This document shows, in pieces, positions 28,893 through 38,004 of a DNA stretch of 64,000 nucleotides; the stretch's first letter is position 1, and every line of letters starts with the position of its first letter. Made by a program: the position numbers and the translations under genes. This stretch comes from Hyphomicrobiales bacterium. GTDB lineage: Bacteria; Pseudomonadota; Alphaproteobacteria; Rhizobiales; Rhizobiaceae. The stretch lies in the NCBI GenBank assembly GCA_900472295.1, contig UCIA01000023.1, positions 87,399-151,398 on the forward strand. The letters run 5' to 3'. Below the pieces are notes generated by a model. The model saw only the letters and a program-made list of their open reading frames with translations, was not told the origin of the DNA and searched no databases.

Positions 28893-30209
28893 CTAGCGCC
28901 CGTCGGCGCCCTTCAGGCGCGACTTGACGATCAGCGGCTGGATAAAGGGCTCGAGCGATTTCAGCGTGTGCGCCAGTGCACCGCGCATCTGGTCGACCGT
29001 GGCGGCACCGGCGGCCATCATCTCATGGCGCGCCACTTCGTTCGACAACAGGAAATTGACGGCGCCGGCCAGCATGTCGCGGTCGCGCACCAGCTTGGCG
29101 CCGCCGCTGTCGAGCAGGCGCTGATAGGCTTCACGAAAATTCTGGACGTTGCGGCCGGCCAGCACTGCTGTGTCGAGCATGGCCGGCTCCAGCGGGTTTT
29201 GGCCGCCTTCCGAGGTCAGCGAGCGGCCGACAAAGGCGATTTCCGTCAGCCGGAGATAGAGCCCCATTTCGCCCATTGTATCGCCAAGCAGAATATCGGT
29301 GTCGGCGGTGATCCGATCACCCTTGCTGCGCCGCGCCAGCTTCAGGCCCATGCCGGAAATCTGCGCGGCAAGCGCTTCGGCGCGGTCGGGATGGCGTGGA
29401 ACGATGATGGTCAGCAGGCCCTGATGGCGTTTGTGGAGCGTGGCGTGGACTTCCGCCGCAACCACCTCCTCGCCGTCATGGGTCGAGATCGCAGCCCAGG
29501 TCGGGCGGCCGGCGATCTGGCGCTTGAGCGTCGCCAGAGCGCGTTCGTCGACCGGCGGCGGCAAGGTGTCGACCTTGAGATTGCCGGACACGGTGACCGG
29601 CCGGGCGCCCAGTGCACGAAAACGCTCGCCGTCGACATCCGACTGGGCAACGACATGGGCGAGGTTCTCGAACAGCGCCTCGGCGATGTTGGCGCGCTTC
29701 TTCCAGGATTTGAACGAGCGATCGGACAGCCGGCCGTTGACCAGCACCTGCGGCACACGGCGGGCGCCAAGCTCGAGGATGGTCATCGGCCAGATCTCGG
29801 ATTCGGCGATGATCGCCAGGTCCGGCCGCCAGTGGTCGAGGAAGCGGCTGACCGCCGGCTTGAGGTCGAGCGGCACATATTGGTGGATGATACGGTCGCC
29901 GAGCCGTTCGTCGGCGACCTGCGCCGAGGTTACGGTGCCTGTCGTCAGCACGATGTTGACGCCGTAGTCGAGGATGCTTTGCACCAGCGGCACGACCGCC
30001 AACGTCTCGCCGACGCTTGCCGCGTGGATCCAGATCACCGGACCTTCAGGCCGCGGTCGCCCGGCGACGCCGTAGCGCTCGCGGCTGCGGCTGCGGTCTT
30101 CCTTGCCTTGCGAGGTGCGCCAGGCGACATAAGGCCCGATCAGCGGATAGACGGCCGCACCCGCGAAGCGGTAAGCGCCCAGGAAGGCACGCGCCCAGCC
30201 CACGCTCAT
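28893..30209 (-). CDS. waaA: 3-deoxy-D-manno-octulosonic acid (Kdo) transferase
   Basis: A 438-residue GT30 glycosyltransferase that adds Kdo from CMP-Kdo to lipid IVA at the inner membrane. An N-terminal hydrophobic anchor is followed by the catalytic HAASVGE (about 61-67), AESEIWP (about 132) and the C-terminal nucleotide-binding GGQNPLEPA (about 330). Its start overlaps the DUF374 gene's stop by four bases. Whether one or two Kdo units are added cannot be told from sequence. Confidence 0.96.
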   Translation of the reverse strand: MSVGWARAFLGAYRFAGAAVYPLIGPYVAWRTSQGKEDRSRSRERYGVAGRPRPEGPVIWIHAASVGETLAVVPLVQSILDYGVNIVLTTGTVTSAQVADERLGDRIIHQYVPLDLKPAVSRFLDHWRPDLAIIAESEIWPMTILELGARRVPQVLVNGRLSDRSFKSWKKRANIAEALFENLAHVVAQSDVDGERFRALGARPVTVSGNLKVDTLPPPVDERALATLKRQIAGRPTWAAISTHDGEEVVAAEVHATLHKRHQGLLTIIVPRHPDRAEALAAQISGMGLKLARRSKGDRITADTDILLGDTMGEMGLYLRLTEIAFVGRSLTSEGGQNPLEPAMLDTAVLAGRNVQNFREAYQRLLDSGGAKLVRDRDMLAGAVNFLLSNEVARHEMMAAGAATVDQMRGALAHTLKSLEPFIQPLIVKSRLKGADGR

Positions 30210-30997
30210 GGCTTGTTGTCCACGAGGCGGTAGACCTCGGCGGTTGCGGCATTGAGCGCGGCCGTGACTTCCAGGCGCTTGCGCTCCATTTCGGATTCGT
30301 CGGCATCCGCCGCCACATAAATCGGCGTGCCGATGGTCACAGCGGAACGGCCGAATGGCAGGTTGATGGTGGTTTTGTCCCAGCTCTTTTCCAGCACCTT
30401 GCGACGGCTGGTGGCGATGGCGACCGGCAGCAGCGGCCGACCCGAGAGGCGCGCCAGAAGTACGATGCCAAGCCCTGCGTCGCGCGGCGTGCCATGGGGA
30501 ATGTCTGCGATCATGGCAACGTTCTTGCCGGCGGTGAGCGACTTTTTGAGGGCGATGAGCGCCTTGGCGCCGCCCTTGTCGAGATGCTTCGTGCTTTCAC
30601 GCCCGCCGGAACCGCGCACGGCCTCGATGCCGAACTTCTCCAGCATCAGCGCATTGAGCTCCGCATCGGCGCTGCGCGACACCATGGCGACCAGCGGCTT
30701 GCGCTTGGGATAATAGGCCGGGGTCAGCAAGTGCTGACCGTGCCAAAGCGCGATGATACCGGGTTCGAACTCCGAATAGTCACCGCCCGAAAAACGTGCC
30801 GATCCGGCGACCAGCGGGCTGGTCATGCGAACCAGCCGCACGTACTGGGCGAGCAGGCTGGCAATGGCGTTCTTGACGAATCGCGACTGTGCCAGCGGTT
30901 CGCGAATCTTGCGCCAGAAAGCCTTGGTCGTACGATTGCGGCCCCTACCCGTGGGCGCGGCTTCCTTCGCTGGCCCTTTCGCCAGATCATGCTCCAT
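30206..30997 (-). CDS. DUF374 lysophospholipid acyltransferase family protein
   Basis: A 263-residue protein when started at ATG 30997; the longer frame upstream is not protein-like. DUF374 belongs to the LPLAT acyltransferase superfamily. Motifs visible are ALWHGQHLL (about 82-90), VRGSGGRES (about 120) and IADIPHGTPR (about 150), in place of the classic HX4D. Placed between DUF4170 and waaA in a lipid A operon, it may acylate a lipid A precursor or another envelope lipid, but the substrate is not established. Confidence 0.85.
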   Translation of the reverse strand: MEHDLAKGPAKEAAPTGRGRNRTTKAFWRKIREPLAQSRFVKNAIASLLAQYVRLVRMTSPLVAGSARFSGGDYSEFEPGIIALWHGQHLLTPAYYPKRKPLVAMVSRSADAELNALMLEKFGIEAVRGSGGRESTKHLDKGGAKALIALKKSLTAGKNVAMIADIPHGTPRDAGLGIVLLARLSGRPLLPVAIATSRRKVLEKSWDKTTINLPFGRSAVTIGTPIYVAADADESEMERKRLEVTAALNAATAEVYRLVDNKP

Positions 30998-31002
30998 CGC
31001 TG

Positions 31003-31248
31003 TCAACTGCCGGCCTTGCTTTCGGGGTCGAGCAGCCGGTGCAGATGAACGACGAAATAGCGCATATGGGCATTGTCCACGCTGGCTTGCGCCTTGGCCT
31101 TCCACGCAGTGTGCGCGGTTTGATAGTCCGGATAGACGCCGACGATGTCGAGCGCGTCGAGATCGCGGAACTCGGTGCCGCCCAGCGTCTTCAGCTCGCC
31201 GCCGAACACCAGGTGCAAAAGCTGTTTCTTTCCGTCTTCCGCGGCCAT
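31003..31248 (-). CDS. DUF4170 domain-containing protein
   Basis: An 81-residue protein with the DUF4170 pattern: KQLLHLVFGGEL, VGVYPDYQTAHTAWKAKAQ and MRYFVVHLHRLLDPE. Family of unknown function, found mostly in alphaproteobacteria beside cysQ/pmbA and lipid A genes, as here. It lies six bases upstream of the DUF374 start, so the two are probably translated together. Confidence 0.88.
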   Translation of the reverse strand: MAAEDGKKQLLHLVFGGELKTLGGTEFRDLDALDIVGVYPDYQTAHTAWKAKAQASVDNAHMRYFVVHLHRLLDPESKAGS

Positions 31249-31316
31249 TTCGGTCCTTCACATATTGTGAGTTTGTGACAGGTCTAGACCAAAGCTGTCG
31301 ACTTTGGAACCTTCGA

Positions 31317-32123
31317 TCACGCTTCCGTACCGGCAATGACGCCGGCAAGCACGGTCAACAGTTCGCCGCTGCCGGCGACCAGCGCCCCATGACGGATGAT
31401 CTCGCCGGCATAAAGCGGCGCGCGGCCTTGCCCGTCGAGCAGAGCGCCGCCGGCCTCGCGCAAAATGAGATCGGCGGCGGCGATGTCCCAGTCATGTGCA
31501 TTGGGTTTGACGAAGGTGGCGTCCAGCGTGCCGTTGGCGACCATCGCCAGACGGTAGGCGAGCGAAGGAATGTGCGCCGCGCGGTGCACCCGGCGCAGCC
31601 ATTCGACTGGCATAAGGTCGATCAGCTGTTTCAGCCCGCCGATCTCGATCGTGTTGGCCGGCTGGCGCACGGCAATCGGCTTGCCGTTGCGGAATGCGCC
31701 CTGGCCGGGCAGCGCCCAATAGGTTTCGCCCTTGGCCGGACATTCGAGCACGCCGGCGAGCGTGCGGCCGTTCTCGACCACGGCGACGCTGACGCACCAG
31801 GAGCGCAGGCCTTCAAGGAAGCCGCGCGTGCCGTCAATGGGATCGACGACAAAGGTGCGGCGTGCCTGCAGCCGCGCCGGATTATCGGTGGTTTCCTCCG
31901 ACAGCCAGCCATAGTCCGGCCGCGCCGCAAGCAGGGTTTCACGCAGATAGGCGTCCGCCGCATGGTCGGCCTCGCTGACCGGTGAGGTGCCGCCCTTCAT
32001 CCACACTTGCGGATTTTTACCGAAATAGCGCATGGCGATGGCGCCCGCCTCACGGGCGGCGTCGCGCAGCAAATCGAGGTCTTCCGAGCCTCCGGCTGAT
32101 ATGGCCGGGTCACGCACCGGCAA
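31317..32123 (-). CDS. cysQ: 3'(2'),5'-bisphosphate nucleotidase / inositol monophosphatase family
   Basis: A 268-residue Mg2+-dependent phosphatase of the IMPase fold. Metal-site motifs are SEETTDN (about 75), DPIDGTRGFLEG (about 94-105) and WDIAAADLILREAGG (about 210). The DPIDGTRGF form suits CysQ, which hydrolyses 3'-phosphoadenosine 5'-phosphate made in sulfate assimilation, but an inositol-phosphate role cannot be excluded. Its start overlaps the pmbA end by 14 bases. Confidence 0.85.
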   Translation of the reverse strand: MPVRDPAISAGGSEDLDLLRDAAREAGAIAMRYFGKNPQVWMKGGTSPVSEADHAADAYLRETLLAARPDYGWLSEETTDNPARLQARRTFVVDPIDGTRGFLEGLRSWCVSVAVVENGRTLAGVLECPAKGETYWALPGQGAFRNGKPIAVRQPANTIEIGGLKQLIDLMPVEWLRRVHRAAHIPSLAYRLAMVANGTLDATFVKPNAHDWDIAAADLILREAGGALLDGQGRAPLYAGEIIRHGALVAGSGELLTVLAGVIAGTEA

Positions 32124-33453
32124 GGGTCATGCCTTCGATCAGCAGTGTCGGGGCGGCGGTGCCGAAATTGCGATCGAGGTCGCTCGCCGGCACCATGTTG
32201 AGGAACATCGTCTTCAAATTGGAGGCGATGGTCACCTCCGCCACCGGGTAGGCAAGCTCGCCATTGTCGATCCAGAAGCCCGACGCGCCACGGCTGTATT
32301 CGCCGGTCACCATGTCGACGCCCTGGCCGAACACTTCGGTGACGTAAAAGCCTGATTTCAACGACCTGATCAGCTCTTCCGGCGTCCTTTCGCCCGGCTC
32401 GATGGCCAGATTGGTCGATGACGGCGATACGGAAGAGCCGCCGCGCGCGCCGCGCCCATTGGTGGTCAGCCCCAGTTCCCGCGCGGCCGATGTCGACAGG
32501 AACCAGTGGTTCAAAACGCCGTTTTCAACCATCAGCAGCTTTTCGCCTTCGACGCCTTCACCGTCAAATGGGCGCGAGGCCTGGCCGCGGCGCTTGAGCG
32601 GCTCGTCGGTGACGGTGATAGCAGCCGAGGCGACCTGCTTGCCCATCATCTCGCGCAGAAAACTGGTCTTGCGCGCCACCGAGGCGCCGTTGATGGCGCC
32701 GGCCAGATGGCCGGCAATGCCGCGCGCGACGCGCGGGTCAAACACCACGTTGACCGGACCGGTCGCCGCCTTGCGGGCGCCGAGACGGCGCACGGCGCGC
32801 TCACCGGCCTTGCGGCCGATCAGTTCCGGCGCGTCGAGATCGGAAAAATGCTGGTGCGAGGAGTATTCGTAGTCGCGCTCCATGCCGGTGCCCTCTCCGG
32901 CAATCACGCTGGCCGAGCGCGAAAAGCGCGAAGCGACATAGTGGCCGACGAAGCCGTTCGACGTCGCAAGCACCAGACCGCCGAGACCCGCGCTTGCGCC
33001 GCTGCCGGCCGAATTGGTGACGCCCTTGACGGCAAGGGCTGCTTCCTCGGCGGCCAGGGCTGCTTCCTTCAACTGGTCGGCCGAAACCTCGGTGGCGTCG
33101 AACAGATCGAGGTCGCGCGGCTTTTTGACCAAAAGGGCCGGATCGGCGAGCCCCTGATAGGGATCTTCGGGCGAGACTTTGGCCATCGCCACGGCGCGCT
33201 CGGCCAGTGCCTTGGGGTCGGATGCCGCCGTCGCCGAGACGCTCGCCACGCGGTTGCCTACGAAGACGCGCAGCGAGACATCGTCGCCTTCGGACGCCTC
33301 GGTGTTCTCGACCTTGCCCAACCGCACCGACACTCCGATCGAGCGGCCGCGCACGGCAACCGCATCGGCGGCGTCGGCGCCGGCCCGTTTGGCGGCCTCG
33401 ACCAGGGCCGCGACGCGGTCGGTCAATTTCGCGGCCTCTGATGTATCGGTCAT
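32110..33453 (-). CDS. pmbA: TldD/PmbA family metalloprotease subunit (TldE)
   Basis: A 447-residue protein from the ATG at 33453 (a second ATG two codons upstream is possible), which is the usual PmbA length. TldD and PmbA form a heterodimeric protease that degrades unfolded or modified peptides. The typical PmbA C-terminus is present (FYVTEVFGQGVDMVTGEYSRGASGFWI), without a zinc motif, which lies in the TldD partner. No tldD gene is in the window. It is the first gene of the lipid A operon. Confidence 0.93.
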   Translation of the reverse strand: MTDTSEAAKLTDRVAALVEAAKRAGADAADAVAVRGRSIGVSVRLGKVENTEASEGDDVSLRVFVGNRVASVSATAASDPKALAERAVAMAKVSPEDPYQGLADPALLVKKPRDLDLFDATEVSADQLKEAALAAEEAALAVKGVTNSAGSGASAGLGGLVLATSNGFVGHYVASRFSRSASVIAGEGTGMERDYEYSSHQHFSDLDAPELIGRKAGERAVRRLGARKAATGPVNVVFDPRVARGIAGHLAGAINGASVARKTSFLREMMGKQVASAAITVTDEPLKRRGQASRPFDGEGVEGEKLLMVENGVLNHWFLSTSAARELGLTTNGRGARGGSSVSPSSTNLAIEPGERTPEELIRSLKSGFYVTEVFGQGVDMVTGEYSRGASGFWIDNGELAYPVAEVTIASNLKTMFLNMVPASDLDRNFGTAAPTLLIEGMTLAGA

Positions 33454-33624
33454 GCGCATGGTCCTGGCTCGGAGCCGCCCTGGGGCGATAGCGGCTGTTG
33501 CACCATCTATTGTCCCAATGCGGCTAGTGCAATGGCGTACGGGCAATTGTGCCGCTGCGGCATAGCGCCCAACAGGATTGCGAAAGCGCTTTCTCGACAA
33601 CGGCCCTTTCCACCGCGCGCAGGG

Positions 33625-34671
33625 TCAAGGGGCCGCGACCGGCGTCCAGATCACGTCGTCGATCCTGCTCGCCCCCGTCGCCAGCATCACCAGCCGGTCG
33701 AAGCCGAGCGCCGAACCGCTGGCTTGCGGCATGATGGCGAGGGCGGCGAGAAAATCCTCGTCCAGCGGATAGCGCTCGCCGTAGACGCGTTCCTTCTCGT
33801 CCATCTCGGCGGCGAAGCGCCGACGTTGCTCGGCGGCGTCAGTGAGCTCGCCGAAAGCGTTGGCGAGTTCGACGCCGCAGCAATAGAGCTCGAAGCGCTC
33901 GGCAACGCGTGGGTCATCGGCGCTTGGCCGGGCGAGTGCTGCCTCCGAGATCGGATAGCCGTAGAGGATGGTCGCCCGCCCCTGCCCCAGCACCGGCTCG
34001 ACCTTTTCGACCATCACGCGGCTGAACAGGTCGGCCCAATTGTCATCGTCGGCCGTGCGAAGGCCGGCTTTGACCAGAGCGTCATGAAGCGCATCGCGGT
34101 CCGTGCTGCCATCGGCGGCCACGGTGGCGAGCAGGTCGATGCCGGCATGGCGCTGAAACGCTTCGGCGACGCTTACACGCTCCGGCTCGGCGAACGGATC
34201 GGCCTCGCGGCCGCGAAAGCGGAAGCTTTTGGCCCCTGCCCGCTCGGCCGCGAGCTTCAGCAGCTCGGCGCAATCGGCCATCAGGCTCTCATAGGTTTCG
34301 CCGACCCGGTACCATTCGAGCATGGTGAATTCCGGGTGGTGCAACGGGCCGCGCTCGCGGTTGCGCCAGACGGCACCCAGGCTGAAGATGCGCCGTTCGC
34401 CGGCGGCAAGCAGCTTCTTGCAGGCGAATTCCGGCGAGGTGTGGAGATAAAGCGGCCGGCGTGCGCCATCAGAACCGATCGCCTCGGTGGCGAAGGCCGA
34501 GAGATGCGCCTCATTGCCGGGCGATATCTGCAGCGCCGCCGTCTCGACCTCGATGAAATCGCGGCGCGCGAACCAGTCGCGCATGGCGGCCGCGATGCCG
34601 TTGCGCGCCATCAGCCGCGGCCGGCGGTCGGCGTGAACATGTGGCGTCCACCAGGGCGAAGCCTCAGTCAT
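33625..34671 (-). CDS. epmA: EF-P lysine lysyltransferase EpmA
   Basis: A 348-residue class II lysyl-tRNA-synthetase paralogue without the N-terminal anticodon-binding domain; the ATG at 34671 is preferred over 34686. Class II motifs are visible: RNGIAAAMRDWFARRDFIEVET (motif 1 area; shown in part as RDWFARRDFIEVET), RNRERGPLHHPEFTMLEWY (motif 2) and ALGFDRLVML (motif 3). EpmA attaches beta-lysine to Lys34 of EF-P. It is divergent from efp, 129 bases away, which makes this assignment firm. Confidence 0.95.
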   Translation of the reverse strand: MTEASPWWTPHVHADRRPRLMARNGIAAAMRDWFARRDFIEVETAALQISPGNEAHLSAFATEAIGSDGARRPLYLHTSPEFACKKLLAAGERRIFSLGAVWRNRERGPLHHPEFTMLEWYRVGETYESLMADCAELLKLAAERAGAKSFRFRGREADPFAEPERVSVAEAFQRHAGIDLLATVAADGSTDRDALHDALVKAGLRTADDDNWADLFSRVMVEKVEPVLGQGRATILYGYPISEAALARPSADDPRVAERFELYCCGVELANAFGELTDAAEQRRRFAAEMDEKERVYGERYPLDEDFLAALAIMPQASGSALGFDRLVMLATGASRIDDVIWTPVAAP

Positions 34672-34800
34672 GAGTTTGCCGGGCAACGGAATCGCTGACA
34701 GGGCTGGCGGTTCGGGCCAAGATGCGCTACGGCGAGCGCTCTCGCAGCCGATTTGCGCCGAACGATCGTTTCAGGCCAACGAAGTCTAGGATTGAAAACC

Positions 34801-35370
34801 GTGGTGAAGGTCATCGCCAGTTCGCTCCGTAAAGGCAATGTCGTCGACAAGGACGGCAAGCTTTACGTGATCCTCTTTGCCGAAAACATCCACCCTGGCA
34901 AGGGCACGCCGGTCACCCAGCTCGACATGCGCCGCATCTCCGACGGGGTGAAGGTTTCGGAGCGCTACCGCACCACCGAACAGGTCGAGCGCGCCTATGT
35001 CGAGGACCGCGAGCACACCTTCCTCTACGCCGATGGCGAAGGCTATCACTTCATGAACCCGGAGAGCTACGACCAGGTCGCGGTGCCGGAAAGCGTCGTC
35101 GGCGACATGGCGCCTTATCTGCTCGAAGGCATGGCGGTGCAGGTCTCGCAGTTCAATGGCGTCGCCATTGCCCTGGTGCTGCCGCAGCGCGCCACTTTCG
35201 AAGTGGTCGAGACGGAGCCGACGACCAAGGGCCAGACGGCGTCGTCGTCCTACAAGCCGGCCGTGCTGTCCAACGGCGTGCGCACGCTGGTGCCGCCGCA
35301 CATCGCGCCGGGCACCCGCGTGGTGGTGATGACGGCTGACGGGGCTTACGTGGAACGGGCGAAGGACTGA
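34801..35370 (+). CDS. efp: Elongation factor P
   Basis: A 189-residue protein from GTG 34801, which gives the canonical N-terminus [14 protein letters not shown]; an upstream in-frame start would add sixteen atypical residues. The modification site is Lys34 in [12 protein letters not shown] helps ribosomes through polyproline stretches. The OB domains and C-terminal [12 protein letters not shown] are present. Divergent epmA modifies it; the beta-lysine-forming EpmB is not in the window, so its gene must lie elsewhere if beta-lysylation is used. Confidence 0.97.
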   Translation: MVKVIASSLRKGNVVDKDGKLYVILFAENIHPGKGTPVTQLDMRRISDGVKVSERYRTTEQVERAYVEDREHTFLYADGEGYHFMNPESYDQVAVPESVVGDMAPYLLEGMAVQVSQFNGVAIALVLPQRATFEVVETEPTTKGQTASSSYKPAVLSNGVRTLVPPHIAPGTRVVVMTADGAYVERAKD

Positions 35371-35457
35371 GGCACAAGCCTCAGCCGTCGTCAGTCCCTT
35401 GCCCGGTACTAATCCCCGACATTGCCTTCTGCGGCCGCTGGCTCGATAGTCCTGCCG

Positions 35458-36918
35458 ATGTGGCACACCGTGGTGACCTACTGGCCTGTGATCCTCGTGA
35501 TCATTCCGATGCTGATGGCGGCCATCGGCATCGTCCACGCCATCATGACCAAGGAAGACGTCCGCGCCGCCACCGGCTGGGTCGGCGTGATGCTGTTGTC
35601 GCCTTTCCTTGGCGCCATCATCTACGCCATTGCCGGTATCAATCGCATCCGCCGCGCGACGATCAGCGCCATGCGGCCCGCCGCCGGTGAAGTCGAGACC
35701 GCCAGGCACGACCGCGACATTGCGCTGGAAGCCCTCATCTCAGCTGAATTCGGCCAGCGCTTTGCCGGCCTGAAGATATTGGGCGACAGGGTGGCGCGGC
35801 GCGGCCTGCTTTCGGGAAACGCAATCACCATCCTGCGAACGGGCGATGATGCTTACGCAGCCATGTGTGGGGCGATCGACGGCGCACAGCGCAGCATCCT
35901 GCTTGAGACCTACATCTTCGACAATGACGAGGTCGGGCAGCGTTTCGTCGATTGTCTTACCGGCGCGGTCCGCCGCGGCGTCACTGTGCGCGTGCTGGTT
36001 GATGCCGTCGGCGTGCGCTATTCCGTGCCCAGCATCCTCAGGCCTCTGCGGGAAGCCGGGGTGAGCGTCGACCTCTTCAACGGCAACATCGTCATGGGGC
36101 TGAGACTTCCCTATGCGAATTTGCGGACGCACAGAAAAGTCCTGATCGTCGACGGTGCGGTGGCATTCACGGGAGGCATGAACATCCGCAAGGGTTTCTC
36201 GGCCGAATTCGCCGGCACGACCAGCTCGGCGGACACGCATTTCCAGGTCAGCGGACCGGTCGTGGCCGACCTGTTTGCGGTTGCCGCCGAGGACTGGCGC
36301 TTTGCCGGCAACGAGGCCCTTACCGGGGATGTCTGGCACGTGGAAAAACCCTCCCCGCCTCCCGGTCAACCGATCCTGGTGCGGGCCGTGGCGTCGGGGC
36401 CGGACGCCAGTGTCGAAACCAACCAGAAATTGCTGATGGGGGCGTTTTCCGTCGCCCGCAAATCGATCCGCATCATGTCGCCCTATTTCCTGCCCGACCG
36501 GGAGTTTGTCAGCGCGCTGGTGACGGCGGCCCGGCGCGGCGTCGAGATCGACATCGTCGTGCCGGCGGTCAACAACCTCTTCCTGGTCGGCCGCGCCATG
36601 ACGGCGCAATACGACCAGGTGCTGAAGCACTATTGCCGGGTGTGGCGCCATGAAGGGCCGTTCGACCATTCGAAGCTGCTGTCGGTCGATGGCGTCTGGG
36701 CCTATGTCGGCTCCTCCAACCTCGACGCCCGGTCGCTCAGGCTGAATTTCGAGATCGACCTGGAGGTGCTGGATGCCGGCTTTGCCGCCGAGATCGAAGC
36801 GCGCATCGCATCGGCAATCGCTTCGGCCAAACCCGTCACCCTGGCAACTCTGAAAGCGCGGCCATTTGTCATCCGCGTCTTTGACCGGTTGCTATGGCTG
36901 GGATCGCCCTATCTCTAA
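35458..36918 (+). CDS. cls: Cardiolipin synthase (phospholipase D family)
   Basis: A 486-residue membrane protein from the ATG at 35458 (a TTG 12 codons upstream is less likely). Two N-terminal membrane segments (about 5-28 and 40-60) precede two PLD catalytic HKD motifs: HRKVLIVD (about 225) and HSKLLSVD (about 402), each followed by the GG/GS NLD element. It condenses two phosphatidylglycerols, or exchanges PG with another phospholipid, to make cardiolipin. Followed by a YbhP-like gene, a pairing that recalls the E. coli clsB (ybhO) / ybhP pair. A family A repeat overlaps its stop codon by one base. Confidence 0.93.
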   Translation: MWHTVVTYWPVILVIIPMLMAAIGIVHAIMTKEDVRAATGWVGVMLLSPFLGAIIYAIAGINRIRRATISAMRPAAGEVETARHDRDIALEALISAEFGQRFAGLKILGDRVARRGLLSGNAITILRTGDDAYAAMCGAIDGAQRSILLETYIFDNDEVGQRFVDCLTGAVRRGVTVRVLVDAVGVRYSVPSILRPLREAGVSVDLFNGNIVMGLRLPYANLRTHRKVLIVDGAVAFTGGMNIRKGFSAEFAGTTSSADTHFQVSGPVVADLFAVAAEDWRFAGNEALTGDVWHVEKPSPPPGQPILVRAVASGPDASVETNQKLLMGAFSVARKSIRIMSPYFLPDREFVSALVTAARRGVEIDIVVPAVNNLFLVGRAMTAQYDQVLKHYCRVWRHEGPFDHSKLLSVDGVWAYVGSSNLDARSLRLNFEIDLEVLDAGFAAEIEARIASAIASAKPVTLATLKARPFVIRVFDRLLWLGSPYL

Positions 36919-36964
36919 TGCATATCGCCTGGAAGTGGTCCGGTTTTGAGACAACGATATGCAT
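36918..36964. repeat. Palindromic repeat, family A
   Basis: Arms ATGCATATCG (36918-36927) and CGATATGCAT (36955-36964) match perfectly. The middle, read on the other strand, has CAAAACCGGACCACTT as in the copy at 55946. The first base is the last A of the cls stop codon TAA. It lies between cls and the next gene on the same strand, where it may protect or end the cls message. Confidence 0.8.
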
Positions 36965-36999
36965 AAGACAACGAATCAGGACATCGAATAGCAGGCCTA

Positions 37000-37800
37000 A
37001 TGGACACTAACGGACGCAGCCTCCCCGAAACCGTGCTCCTGTCGATCCGCGGCAGGAAAGCGCGCAAGGCGAACGCCACGCCGCGCAAGCTGGTTGACGG
37101 CGCCCAGATGGTGGTCGCCTCCTACAACGTCCACAAATGCATCGGCACCGACCGCAGGTTCGACCCCGAACGGACCGCCCGCGTCATCAGGGAGATCGCT
37201 CCCGACGTCATTGCCTTGCAGGAGGCCGACAGCCGGTTCGGCGACCGCGCCGGGCTGCTCGACCTTGCCCGGATCGAACACGAAACCGGGCTGGTGCCGG
37301 TTCCGGTTTCAGGAAACGGCAAGGGCCATGGCTGGCGCGGCAACGTGCTTCTGTTCAAACGCGGCACGGTGCGCGACGTCCATCAGATCAAGCTGCCGGG
37401 GCTGGAGCCGCGCGGCGCGCTGGTGGCCGAGATCGACCTCGACGAAAAGCGGTCGCTGCGCGTCATTGCCGCGCATCTGGGCCTGTTGCGCCGCTCGCGC
37501 TCCGAGCAGGCCCGCGTCGTGCTCGACATTATGAGCAGCCAGGATGAACGGCCGACCTTGCTGCTCGGCGACCTCAACGAATGGCGGCTAGGCACCCGCT
37601 CGGCGCTGAACACGCTGCACGCCACCTTCGGCTTCACGCCGCCGGCCGTGCCCACCTTCCCCTCCGGCCTGCCGGTGCTGGCACTCGACCGCATCATGGC
37701 CAACCGGCACGGCATGGTCTCATCGGTGGAAGCCCACGACACGCCGCTGTCGCGCGTTGCGTCCGATCATTTGCCGTTGACGGCGTATGTGAGTTTGTAG
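37000..37800 (+). CDS. Endonuclease/exonuclease/phosphatase family protein (YbhP-like)
   Basis: A 266-residue cytoplasmic EEP-fold phosphodiesterase. Active-site motifs are SYNVHKCIGTD (about 41-51), QEAD (about 72), LLGDLNEWR (about 187-195) and the late SDHLPLTAYV (about 255), which supply the metal ligands and catalytic His. Substrates in this fold range from DNA to inositol phosphates and phospholipid head groups. Its position 36 bases after the cls-linked repeat suggests a lipid-related or cls-linked role, as with E. coli YbhP. Unproven. Confidence 0.85.
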   Translation: MDTNGRSLPETVLLSIRGRKARKANATPRKLVDGAQMVVASYNVHKCIGTDRRFDPERTARVIREIAPDVIALQEADSRFGDRAGLLDLARIEHETGLVPVPVSGNGKGHGWRGNVLLFKRGTVRDVHQIKLPGLEPRGALVAEIDLDEKRSLRVIAAHLGLLRRSRSEQARVVLDIMSSQDERPTLLLGDLNEWRLGTRSALNTLHATFGFTPPAVPTFPSGLPVLALDRIMANRHGMVSSVEAHDTPLSRVASDHLPLTAYVSL

Positions 37801-38004
37801 CGTATTGATATTGGGGATAGACGGGCGCCAAGGGGTTGTGGGCGACGCGATCGACGAGGTTCTTCACTGCGCATAGCGGTTGTTGAAGAGCAGATATTTA
37901 TGTCGCTTTGGGGCCGAAAGCAGGCCGTCCGATATCCGACTGCACCCGGAGACAGGCTGCCGTTTACCTTGTGGCCCTATAACAAACGTTGGAGCACTGT
38001 TGAA

